A DNA stretch of 21,300 nucleotides, taken from Gammaproteobacteria bacterium UBA7449. Lineage in GTDB: Bacteria > Pseudomonadota > Gammaproteobacteria > Pseudomonadales > Pseudohongiellaceae. The notes under the pieces are model-generated. The model made no database searches and was not told the DNA's origin. It was given only the letters and a program-made list of their open reading frames with translations. Both the position numbers and the translations under genes were made by a program. Shown here in pieces: positions 15,344-21,300 of this stretch. The stretch lies in the NCBI GenBank assembly GCA_002477465.1, contig DLPV01000032.1:1-21300 (forward strand), read 5' to 3'. Position 1 is the stretch's first letter. Every line of letters starts with the position of its first letter.

Positions 15344-16444
15344 GTGACACGCGCTCGTTCTCAACAAGTCTCGCTCTCGGAGACGCCTTATTACCACTGC
15401 ATTTCCCGCTGTGTTCGGCGCGCCTATCTATGTGGTGATGATCCAGTGAGTGGTCGAAATTTTGACCACCGAAAACAATGGCTGGTGATTCGTATCAAGG
15501 AATTGGCCGCCGGGTTTGCAATTGACGTCTGCGCGTATGCGGTGATGAGCAATCACTATCATCTCGTCTTACACGTCGATCTGGCCGATGCCAAAAGCTG
15601 GTCGGATGAAGAGGTGATCAAGCGCTGGACTGCGCTGTTTCCCAGCAATGGCAAGCTGATTGAAACGCTTTACCTTAATAGAAAGTCCAAGACTGCCCAA
15701 AAGCAGTTGCATAAGAAAATTGAGGAACGGCGCAGCCGCCTCAGCGACATCAGTTGGTTCATGCGTTGCCTGAATGAATCTTTCGCCCGCCGGGCGAATC
15801 GAGAGGACGAATGCAGCGGGCGATTCTGGGAAGGGCGGTTCAAGAGCCAGGCTCTGCTGGATGAGAAAGCCCTGGTAACCTGCATGGCATACGTCGACCT
15901 TAATCCGGTACGTGCTGGTATTACCGATGCCCTGGACAGCAGTGATTTCACCTCTATCCAGGAAAGATTGATTGTTCACGCCAAACAAGTAAAGAATCGC
16001 AGCTATCGCCAGCACCGACTGCTGACCAGGCGAGCGGCTAAGCATTTGTTAGGACGTCAGTCTGCTAGCCGACAATCCCGTCTTAAATCCTTGTCTGAGT
16101 TGCCTGGTGTGTCCGAGACAAGCCCGTCATTACCAATCTCTCAGCAGAGTTATTTCGATCTACTGGATACAACGGTCAAGGCACTGAGTTTGCTGAAGGA
16201 TGAAAAAGAGAAAGCACTGGCTGTCATGGAAGATAAACAGTCGGTCTTGGGAGACCTCAATATAGGGACTCGATCCTGGCTCAAAGGGGTGACGAAGTTC
16301 CATCGCTACTACGCCCATGCGGCAGGGACCGAATCATCAATAATTAACTTCCACAAGCATCGCATCAAGACTGGCGAAAAATTCAAACACCCGGACAAAT
16401 GGATCCGCGGCGCCAAACCAGCCAAACAATTGTTCGGCACGTAA
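15344..16444 (+). CDS. Y1/RAYT-type transposase-like protein (REP-associated, IS200/IS605 TnpA superfamily)
   Basis: A 366-residue protein of the Y1_Tnp superfamily, which contains the IS200/IS605 transposases and the domesticated RAYTs that act on REP palindromes. Visible features are ETPYYHCISRCVRRAYLCG at the N-terminus, the HUH-like pair H71-x-H73 in VMSNHYHLVLHV, GRFWEGRFKSQALLDE (159-174) and YVDLNPVRAG (183-192). It is longer than minimal RAYTs (about 150-230), with a basic C-terminal extension of about 170 residues. Where many RAYTs have the nucleophilic tyrosine in a Y.r..N helix, this protein has Phe147 (LNESFARRAN), so its activity is uncertain. The start is GTG 15344 with no ribosome binding site and an AT-rich stretch directly upstream. 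No terminal inverted repeats or partner TnpB were found, so it looks like a single resident gene. Confidence 0.82.
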   Translation: MTRARSQQVSLSETPYYHCISRCVRRAYLCGDDPVSGRNFDHRKQWLVIRIKELAAGFAIDVCAYAVMSNHYHLVLHVDLADAKSWSDEEVIKRWTALFPSNGKLIETLYLNRKSKTAQKQLHKKIEERRSRLSDISWFMRCLNESFARRANREDECSGRFWEGRFKSQALLDEKALVTCMAYVDLNPVRAGITDALDSSDFTSIQERLIVHAKQVKNRSYRQHRLLTRRAAKHLLGRQSASRQSRLKSLSELPGVSETSPSLPISQQSYFDLLDTTVKALSLLKDEKEKALAVMEDKQSVLGDLNIGTRSWLKGVTKFHRYYAHAAGTESSIINFHKHRIKTGEKFKHPDKWIRGAKPAKQLFGT

Positions 16445-16641
16445 ACCCTAACACAAACTATTTTAGTAGCTGCCAACTGACGTCCTGTCATGGGTATGTT
16501 CGTACCCGACTGTCCCGAATCAACTCGCGCCTACGGTTTTTCGCCACCCAATTGATAGCGATTCGGTTTGTTCATGAGAAACGACTGCCGCGTGGTCAAT
16601 TATTGATCTGCCAAACCTGAATGAATCCAAAATAAATTCAA

Positions 16642-16674
16642 AGGACACCCATTTGAAATTAAAATGGGTGTCCT
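16642..16674. repeat. Palindromic element downstream of the RAYT-like gene (REP-like candidate or bidirectional terminator)
   Basis: AGGACACCCATTT (16642-16654) and AAATGGGTGTCCT (16662-16674) form a perfect 13-bp stem around a seven-base loop. It lies 200 bases after the RAYT-like stop, in AT-rich sequence. RAYT proteins typically act on such hairpins placed near their genes and dispersed over the genome. I found no second copy of GGGTGTCC in this window. The following TATATTTA is a poor T tract, so termination is less likely but possible. Confidence 0.55.
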
Positions 16675-16792
16675 ATATTTAAAAATTCAAGTAGGGGGAT
16701 AAATTGCGGTAATTCAATCGCTTATTGGTTGGCGGGCTTGGGTTTGACAGGTGTGTCAGCGCATTTTTTGTGCTTCGACTACTACATATAGT

Positions 16793-16821
16793 TTGACTTT
16801 AACTGCACTAGCCTATATGTT
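16793..16821 (+). promoter_or_regulatory. Candidate promoter for the small gene at 16992
   Basis: TTGACT (16793-16798, five of six) and TATGTT (16816-16821, four of six) are 17 bases apart. Transcription would start near 16829, about 160 bases before the small gene. Inference only. Confidence 0.3.
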
Positions 16822-16991
16822 GCGTTGCGTATCGGAGTGGCAAGTTTTTAGTTGTCTTGTCGGAATTTACCGGGCCGATTCACGCACTGCTTGAACTGAT
16901 TGAGTTTCATGCACAGTGACGAATAAGAATAAACACAGTTTCCAATTTGATGTTTGGAATACACATGGCCAGGAGCTGGAGTCTGGATAGC

Positions 16992-17168
16992 ATGTCAAAA
17001 CCTGCTGAAGTTATTATCGAAACATCCGCAACTGATTCACTGCCTGACGAAGGTGTTGATGGCGATAAGCTTTTTATGCGCCAACTCAAAGAAGAAGAAA
17101 TTCGCGCCAAGTTGGATGCTTTCGCCAAAGAGCTAGCCCAAGTAAAGTCAGATCGAGACGAGCACTAA
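16992..17168 (+). CDS. Small charged hypothetical protein
   Basis: A 58-residue frame starting at ATG 16992, behind GGAG (about ten bases upstream) and AGGAG a little further away. The frame is open from TTG 16947, but the extra residues look like non-coding translation. The protein begins MSKPAEVIIETSATDSLPDEG (acidic, probably disordered) and ends in a charged amphipathic helix, LKEEEIRAKLDAFAKELAQVK, that could form a coiled coil. No signal peptide or membrane segment. I do not recognise a family. The next gene on the same strand starts 168 bases later. The composition is protein-like, which supports a real gene, but homology has not been tested. Confidence 0.45.
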   Translation: MSKPAEVIIETSATDSLPDEGVDGDKLFMRQLKEEEIRAKLDAFAKELAQVKSDRDEH

Positions 17169-17335
17169 GCGCTCGAACGGTTTGCAAATTGACGACTCGT
17201 GTACGCAGCTCGCGAGCGTCGCCGCCTCCCCGTCACATATTCTATTCTTCACGAGTTGCATCGTTCTTTCTGCACCATCAAGATATCTGTAGACTACCGA
17301 CCTTCATTACTTGGCTTCGCTGGAGAAAAATTCCC

Positions 17336-17710
17336 ATGAGAAAGTTGCGCGCAGCACTCGCTCTTGCCCTGGTCATATTCACCCTGATTGGGTGTGTCTC
17401 AAACTCTGGGTACACACCGTTGCTGCGTGCCGAGCCGGAAGTCGGGGCAACTCTCAATAGAGCACCTCGCACCTTGCGCCTGTTTTATGCCGCGCTGCCA
17501 GATGTTGAGCGCAGCAGCCTGCGCCTGATCGGCCCCAATGGGGAGCATCAGTTGCGCGGTCTGCACACCATGGCGGCAGATGACTTGATGATAGAAATCA
17601 TGGATCCGGTTACACCAGGTGAGTACGTGGTGGAGTGGAGCACAGCGGTAGAGGGTGATCCGACTGTTTATTCCGGCTCATTCAATTTCCGCTATCAGTC
17701 TAGCCAGTAG
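17336..17710 (+). CDS. CopC-like lipoprotein lacking canonical copper ligands
   Basis: A 124-residue lipoprotein. ATG 17336 follows GGAGA (17322-17326); the frame is open from 17189, but the extra 49 residues are basic and non-protein-like. The signal peptide MRKLRAALALALVIFTLIGC ends in a lipobox (LIGC), so Cys20 should be lipidated after cleavage. The rest is an immunoglobulin-like CopC domain: RAEPEVGATLNRAPRTLRLFY corresponds to the P..ga.l..aP..v.L.F start of CopC, and TPGEYVVEWSTAVEGDPTVYSGSFNFRY to its conserved end. Classical CopC binds copper through an N-terminal His after the signal and a DGH motif; here the former is absent and EGDP replaces DGH. It is therefore probably not a classical copper carrier. 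No copD or copper gene lies beside it. Confidence 0.72.
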   Translation: MRKLRAALALALVIFTLIGCVSNSGYTPLLRAEPEVGATLNRAPRTLRLFYAALPDVERSSLRLIGPNGEHQLRGLHTMAADDLMIEIMDPVTPGEYVVEWSTAVEGDPTVYSGSFNFRYQSSQ

Positions 17711-18190
17711 ACTTCCCTATAGTCTAATCAATATCTAGCTCGCACGGGCTGGTGGACCAAGCTCTGCTATAAAAACCTTTTCCCTGTCATATCTGGCACA
17801 GTGTCTGCCAGTGTTGGCGCTGTTTGCGCCAGAATAGCCTCGATTCTACCCGCTCTGATATCGCCCTCGACTAAAGACTACCTACTTTCACGGGCTTAGG
17901 ATTTTTACGGCTTCTGGCACACAAAATGCAATTAACTCACCTGTTCGCTCTTGCTGAGTAAAACAAAATGCAGTGATAGCGAGCACCACTAACCAAGGCA
18001 ATATCCCTGCAGGCTGCGAGTGAGCCAAACCGGGCCAATACGTCATAGCAAGATTGCAATGAAATTGTGAAATCAGCCTGACTAATAAGAGAAGGACAAA
18101 CCAGGTTTCGCCCATCTCGATCGCTGCGGGAATGCAGCTTCGGTCAAACCTATGGAAACCTTGTTAAAGGTACAACTTGAGGCAGATTAA
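17711..18190. other. Gene-poor stretch between the CopC-like gene and the yip1 promoter
   Basis: About 480 bases without a convincing gene. It has two adjacent small hairpins at 17793-17831 and a perfect GCTGC/GCAGC repeat at 18123-18138. A minus-strand open frame at 17888-18115 (75 residues, two hydrophobic stretches) lacks a ribosome binding site and a recognisable family, and is not called as a gene. Confidence 0.45.
17793..17831. repeat. Two tandem hairpins after the CopC-like gene
   Basis: CTGGCA (17793-17798) pairs with TGCCAG (17806-17811) over a seven-base loop. Four bases later TGGCGC (17815-17820) pairs with GCGCCA (17826-17831) over a five-base loop. Neither has a T tract. Two closely spaced hairpins resemble a REP doublet, but no other copies were seen here. 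Confidence 0.35.
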
Positions 18191-18218
18191 TTTGCAAACC
18201 CAGTATTGCTCCTATAAT
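18191..18218 (+). promoter_or_regulatory. Promoter with perfect -10 upstream of the yip1-like gene
   Basis: TATAAT at 18213-18218 is a perfect -10. TTTGCA at 18191-18196 matches the -35 at four of six positions with a 16-base spacer. Transcription should start near 18225, exactly where a CGCCAT/ATGGCG hairpin (18226-18243) begins. The leader to TTG 18334 would be about 110 bases. Confidence 0.5.
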
Positions 18219-18225
18219 CACGTCA

Positions 18226-18281
18226 CGCCATTTTTCGATGGCGGGGCCGCGCATTTCGATCTACCACGTGAAAAGGACGTG
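18226..18281 (+). other. Structured leader upstream of the yip1-like gene
   Basis: CGCCAT (18226-18231) pairs with ATGGCG (18238-18243), and CACGT (18265-18269) pairs with ACGTG (18277-18281) around loop GAAAAGG. The second could alternatively pair as GTGAAA with TTTCCAC. The first hairpin would sit at the 5' end of the predicted transcript and might protect it. No known riboswitch class is recognised. Confidence 0.3.
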
Positions 18282-18333
18282 TTTCCACTTTTAAGCTAAC
18301 GGAAATTAATCTCCAGCCTTCCTTCGAGAAGCA

Positions 18334-18906
18334 TTGGGCAAGAGAGTTATCGGTTCAGGTATATATTCATTTCTATTATTTAAGGCGTTTTATAAATCGT
18401 TCAAGGCGTTTACTGAGCTGGCAAAAGTTGATCCGAGTCCGATCAGTATCATTTTTAGATACTTATTGTGGCTGATGCTTCTGCCGCCGCTATCTTCATT
18501 GATAGGCGCCGCCAATTTCGGTTGGCGATTGGGTGCAAATGAGCCGTTGATGATGGGGCCAAATACTCTTATTTTAATTAGTGTGGGGTATTTCTTTGTG
18601 CTGCTTTTCGGGCTTGTGACTACCGCAATTATCGGCTGCTGGATGGCCGGGACTTGCGGCGCGAGTGAATCTCTAGGGCGCCACTTCGCGCTTATAACTA
18701 TTGTTGCCCAGCCGCTCGCGATCGCCAGCATTGCCCACCTGTTCCCAGATGTGCTGGTCAATGTGCTTATCCTCATACCCACGCTGATCTGGAGTATGTA
18801 TTTACTCTACAAGGACATTCCCATTGCACTGGATACGCCTCCTGAACGCGGCATGCCACGGCATATATGGCAGATGGCAGGCAGCTCTGTTTCCGAACCT
18901 GCATGA
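18334..18906 (+). CDS. Yip1-family inner-membrane protein, C-terminus replaced by out-of-frame ccoP sequence
   Basis: A 190-residue frame from TTG 18334, with GAGAAG as possible ribosome binding site. Residues up to about 173 look like a Yip1-domain membrane protein: four to five hydrophobic helices, with LPPLSSLIGAANFGW near residue 50, a GCWMAG block near 108, and a SMYLLYKDIPIALDTPPERG segment just before the usual last helix. The family normally continues after ERG with one more membrane helix. Here the reading frame instead enters ccoP-derived sequence in the wrong frame and adds 17 unrelated residues (MPRHIWQ... to the stop at 18906). The protein is thus truncated and probably non-functional or altered. 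The function of intact bacterial Yip1 proteins is poorly known. Whether the junction is biological or an assembly artefact is open. Confidence 0.62.
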   Translation: MGKRVIGSGIYSFLLFKAFYKSFKAFTELAKVDPSPISIIFRYLLWLMLLPPLSSLIGAANFGWRLGANEPLMMGPNTLILISVGYFFVLLFGLVTTAIIGCWMAGTCGASESLGRHFALITIVAQPLAIASIAHLFPDVLVNVLILIPTLIWSMYLLYKDIPIALDTPPERGMPRHIWQMAGSSVSEPA

Positions 18907-19300
18907 CGTGGATTGGCAGTGGGGCAGTAATCCTGAGCAAATTGAGCAATCAATACGAGGGGGACGCCGGGCGCAGATGATTGCCTGGGGGGCGACCCTG
19001 GGCGATGACGGCGTCGACCAGGGGGCTGAGTATGTGCAAATCATCGGTGGACCGTCCGCAGAATCCCATCCTGGCAAGGCTGCCTATGAGCAGAACTGCA
19101 CTGCCTGTCATGGGCTGGACGGTGCGGGTAATGCGCTGTTAGGGGCACCGCGGATCAACGATGATATCTGGCTATATGGAGGCGACCTCGACACACTCAA
19201 AACTACCCTGCGTCAGGGCCGCTTTGGCATCATGCCTCCGTTTGACGCGCGCCTCGATGATTTCCAAATCAAGCTGCTGGTAGCTCTGCTGGCGCGCTAG
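18848..19300 (+). pseudogene. ccoP: 3' part of ccoP, cbb3-type cytochrome c oxidase diheme subunit III
   Basis: From 18848 the frame gives AACHGIYGRWQAALFPNLHD, then DWQWG, IAWGATLGDDGV and AEYV, and a second domain with CTACHG (Cys codon 19097) and GAPRINDDIWLYGG, ending in IMPPF and LLVALLAR. This is the C-terminal half of CcoP, the membrane-anchored diheme subunit that carries electrons to CcoN. The first heme site is cut: Asn (codon 18845-18847) stands where the first Cys of CxxCH belongs. The membrane anchor and everything before it are missing, as are ccoN, ccoO and ccoQ. The upstream codons from TTG 18824 are yip1 sequence read in another frame. The second heme motif is intact, but without signal or anchor the product could not reach the periplasm. 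Confidence 0.82.
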
Positions 19301-20280
19301 TCTGCGAGCGCTAGCGAGTGCATATGTCTCGCTAGTGCAGCACCACTGAGAAACGCATCTTCAGCGCGGTTGCCGGCGCACCAGTCTCCAATAGCCGCGA
19401 GTTGGGCGCTTTCATCGATCAGAAAATCTTCACCCACCTCAGTTTCCACTTTGGCATAGCGCCAGCGATGCAGTCCGGTGTCCTCTATATCGCTTGTCTG
19501 TAGTGGCACTAATTCCATCAAGGCAGTTAAAAGCATTGCCTTAATGTCTTCCTGAGAATCTTCGAGATGTTCCTTGGCCCAATCATTGCTGCTGTGAATC
19601 AGTAGAGCCGACGCAGCATTACGGCCAGGTTTGGAACAGTTGTTGGCAATCCAGGCCACTGGACTCTCGCGGACGACCGCTGCGTCAAAGTTGAACTCCG
19701 GCGTAGCTTTAAGTTTTAGCATCAGCGAAAAACAGGGCGACATGATCGCGCTCTCGATTTGCGCCTGATGAGCAAACTGGCTTTTAAAGAGTGTATTCAC
19801 TTGGGGAGCCGGCATTGCCGCCACCACCCAGTCAAAGTTACCCAGGGTTGCTCCGGTTTCAGTAGACAGTTGCCACCCATTACCCGATTTTGAAATTTCT
19901 TCTACTCGCGTTTCGAGCTTAACATCAAAGTCCTGTGCCATTCTCTTTGGCAGGGATGTCATGCTGGGACAGCCAACGTAATGAGGCTCGAACCAGTCGC
20001 GCTTGAAGGGTTTTTCCCCGCGGCAAAGTGCCATCACTTTTGGCGACCAGATGCTAACGTCACCAGAGAAATCCTCATCGTCGATCAGCGCCTGCAGAAT
20101 ATCTGAACGGCAAGTAAAGAACTGGGCGCCGTGGTCAAAATGAGTGTCACCGGTGCGGCGTGTGGCCAGGCGACCCCCAACCCCACGTGATTTCTCGAAC
20201 AGGGTAAGGTCTGCTTTATGATGCAGGAAATGTGCAAAACTGAGCCCGGCCAGGCCGGCACCAACGACTGCGATTCGCAT
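19297..20280 (-). CDS. Renalase-like FAD/NAD(P)-dependent oxidoreductase
   Basis: A 327-residue flavoprotein. The N-terminal Rossmann fold shows GAGLAG (7-12), then E29 in the LFEKSRGVGGRLATRR segment and FDHGAQFFT (48-56); the C-terminal FAD-binding end shows HRWRYA and GDWCAGNRAEDAFLSG. This is the pattern of the COG3380/renalase group. Bacterial renalases studied in Pseudomonas oxidise off-pathway dihydro-NAD(P) isomers back to NAD(P)+, a metabolite-repair role; that assignment here is inference. The family also includes amine-oxidase-like proteins of unknown substrate. The start ATG 20280 has no clear ribosome binding site. Its stop codon (19297-19299) overlaps the convergent ccoP stop. 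No signal peptide, so it is cytoplasmic. Confidence 0.82.
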   Translation of the reverse strand: MRIAVVGAGLAGLSFAHFLHHKADLTLFEKSRGVGGRLATRRTGDTHFDHGAQFFTCRSDILQALIDDEDFSGDVSIWSPKVMALCRGEKPFKRDWFEPHYVGCPSMTSLPKRMAQDFDVKLETRVEEISKSGNGWQLSTETGATLGNFDWVVAAMPAPQVNTLFKSQFAHQAQIESAIMSPCFSLMLKLKATPEFNFDAAVVRESPVAWIANNCSKPGRNAASALLIHSSNDWAKEHLEDSQEDIKAMLLTALMELVPLQTSDIEDTGLHRWRYAKVETEVGEDFLIDESAQLAAIGDWCAGNRAEDAFLSGAALARHMHSLALAD

Positions 20281-20393
20281 AAAATTTAACTAGTAGCCTT
20301 ACTGGAGTTGTTTCGAGTTTGGACACTTCGGAATTGAATTCTTGCCGGAGATGTAAACGTTGCCAGCCCTGACTTGGATTGGCAAACCCGGTA

Positions 20394-21299
20394 TTAAAGG
20401 CTGAAATTCACTTCAGTCAAGCGCTTCAGTCCTTCCGGTAGCTGTACTTCAGGCACAGTGAACGCCCGCACTTCGCTGTTGGGGCGGCTTATGCCGACCA
20501 CCACCCGCTCTTCACTCTTGTCCCAGGCAAAGGCCTGTCCCTCTGCATCGATGGCGATGGTGGCGATATGCACAAGTTTTGGGCCCATGGCTGGTGCTGC
20601 CAACACATACATTTCCGGCCGGTCGTGACCGGTGAGGTACAGCAAGCCATCGGGCCCGATGGCGCCTCCAGAGGCGGCGTAGGGTTGCATGCGAGCAATG
20701 ACAGACTCCGGGATCATCCAACCGCCGAGACGGCGCCACGCATTGTCGTAGCGATTGATCGTGGCGAAGCGGTGGTCCTTGTAGCTCAGGCCGCCGTCCG
20801 CGTCGTAGTGGGCGAAACCGGCTAGCCAGCCATCGTCGAGACGGTCAAACCAGGTCAGGGAGCCTTCATCCAGAACGCCCAGGCTCAAGGACTGGCTGTG
20901 TTTGAGGGTCTCGGTATCGAATACTTCAATGGAGCTGGCCATGGGGACTTCAGGAAAGTTGGAGTTGGCGCAGTAGAGTTTCCCGTTCTCCGCAAAGCAG
21001 CTGTTCAGGTGGCGGATAGGGCCACCGCGAGCTCCTTGCCAGCGCTGAATCAGTTCACCGCTGGTCTTGTCGTATTTACCGATGATGAAATTGACGATGG
21101 CGTAGATATGGTCAGCATCCGCGGCCGCGCCCTGGCGCGCCTCCTGGGTGGGATATCTGCCTACTTCTATGGCCTCAAGTTGCTGGATCGAGAGGGGTTG
21201 ATAATCCTCGATGTCGAGCTGTTGAGCCCAGGCCGGAACCAACAGCAGGCTCGCATAAATTGCCAAGAACAGGCGTGTAGCTTTTATCGCAGACCCCAT
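20394..21299 (-). CDS. Secreted beta-propeller-like protein of unknown function
   Basis: A 301-residue frame whose ATG lies one base from the right edge; an earlier start outside the window cannot be excluded, but a signal peptide fits here (basic start, hydrophobic core FLAIYASLLLVPAWA, cleavage near AWA/Q). The mature part has repeated short units with blade-like turns: IIGKYDKTSGELIQRW, CFAENGKLYCANSN, IEVFDTETLKHSQSL, GPDGLLYLTGHDRPEMYVL and AFAWDKSEERVVVGISR. This suggests a periplasmic beta-propeller of NHL or quinoprotein-like fold. No catalytic motif is visible and the two Cys of CFAENGKLYC might form a disulfide. It is 113 bases upstream of the renalase-like gene on the same strand. 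Function not recognised. Confidence 0.7.
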   Translation of the reverse strand: MGSAIKATRLFLAIYASLLLVPAWAQQLDIEDYQPLSIQQLEAIEVGRYPTQEARQGAAADADHIYAIVNFIIGKYDKTSGELIQRWQGARGGPIRHLNSCFAENGKLYCANSNFPEVPMASSIEVFDTETLKHSQSLSLGVLDEGSLTWFDRLDDGWLAGFAHYDADGGLSYKDHRFATINRYDNAWRRLGGWMIPESVIARMQPYAASGGAIGPDGLLYLTGHDRPEMYVLAAPAMGPKLVHIATIAIDAEGQAFAWDKSEERVVVGISRPNSEVRAFTVPEVQLPEGLKRLTEVNFSL

Positions 21300-21300
21300 C

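Larger units (their letters stand above)
16445..16991. other. Gene-poor stretch after the RAYT-like gene
   Basis: About 550 bases without a convincing gene. It holds the 13-bp palindrome at 16642-16674, a small GGGTA/TACCC hairpin near 16494-16510, a TGACA-GGTG-TGTCA repeat (16745-16758) followed by six T, and a promoter-like pair at 16793-16821. The part from about 16620 to 16700 is notably AT-rich. Open frames here lack ribosome binding sites and similarity I can recognise; decayed mobile DNA is possible. Confidence 0.5.

Noticed and set aside
16399..16620. Open frame overlapping the end of the RAYT-like gene
   Set aside because: Shadow frame for its first part and no ribosome binding site or recognisable similarity in the rest.
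15344..16674. Complete insertion sequence around the RAYT-like gene
   Set aside because: No flanking terminal repeats, target duplications or tnpB were found; a single resident RAYT-like gene fits better.
17189..17335. N-terminal extension of the CopC-like frame
   Set aside because: Basic, low-complexity residues before an obvious lipoprotein signal at 17336 with its own ribosome binding site.
17888..18115. Minus-strand frame of 75 residues with two hydrophobic stretches
   Set aside because: No ribosome binding site before its ATG, no recognised family, and hydrophobic stretches interrupted by polar residues. Could be revived by homology or ribosome profiling.

Overview
The window is a chromosomal segment from a gammaproteobacterium. 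From the left end to about 14.2 kb it carries the conserved cluster nnr-tsaE-amiB-mutL-miaA-hfq-hflX-hflK-hflC, then a DUF2065 (YjeT-type) gene, hisZ and purA. Gene order, the HisZ/DUF2065/PurA block and a MutL with an intact endonuclease motif point to a Pseudomonas/Cellvibrio-like lineage rather than an enterobacterium. This is inference; no marker gene for finer placement is present. No tRNA, rRNA, CRISPR array or prophage was seen.

Layout. Positions 1-45 (minus) look like the first codons of queG, diverging from a MarR-type regulator (258-695) that sits between queG and nnr; a perfect 7-4-7 inverted repeat lies between them. Nnr to HflC (737-11236) is one co-directional run for metabolite repair, tRNA modification (TsaE, MiaA), cell-wall cleavage (AmiB), mismatch repair (MutL), RNA chaperoning (Hfq), the ribosome-associated GTPase HflX and the HflKC membrane complex. 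An intrinsic-terminator-like hairpin lies directly before the hfq ribosome binding site, and a very strong terminator follows hflC. DUF2065, hisZ and purA form the next unit.

From 14.2 kb on, the region is accessory. It holds a convergent ROK sugar kinase close to E. coli Mak; a divergent Y1/RAYT-type transposase-like gene followed by a 13-bp-stem palindrome; a long gene-poor stretch; a 58-codon small gene; a CopC-like lipoprotein lacking the usual copper ligands; and another gene-poor stretch.

The most striking anomaly is at about 18.85 kb. A Yip1-family membrane protein gene is joined out of frame to the second half of a ccoP (cbb3 oxidase diheme cytochrome) gene, inside the first CxxCH motif, with an inferred six-base microhomology. 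This is either a deletion scar or an assembly chimera. Two minus-strand genes close the window: a renalase-like FAD oxidoreductase, whose stop overlaps the stop of the ccoP remnant, and a secreted beta-propeller-like protein of unknown function.

I saw no convincing new multi-gene system. The best leads are the yip1/ccoP junction, the hfq leader terminator, the RAYT-like gene with its nearby palindrome, and the MarR operator candidate.
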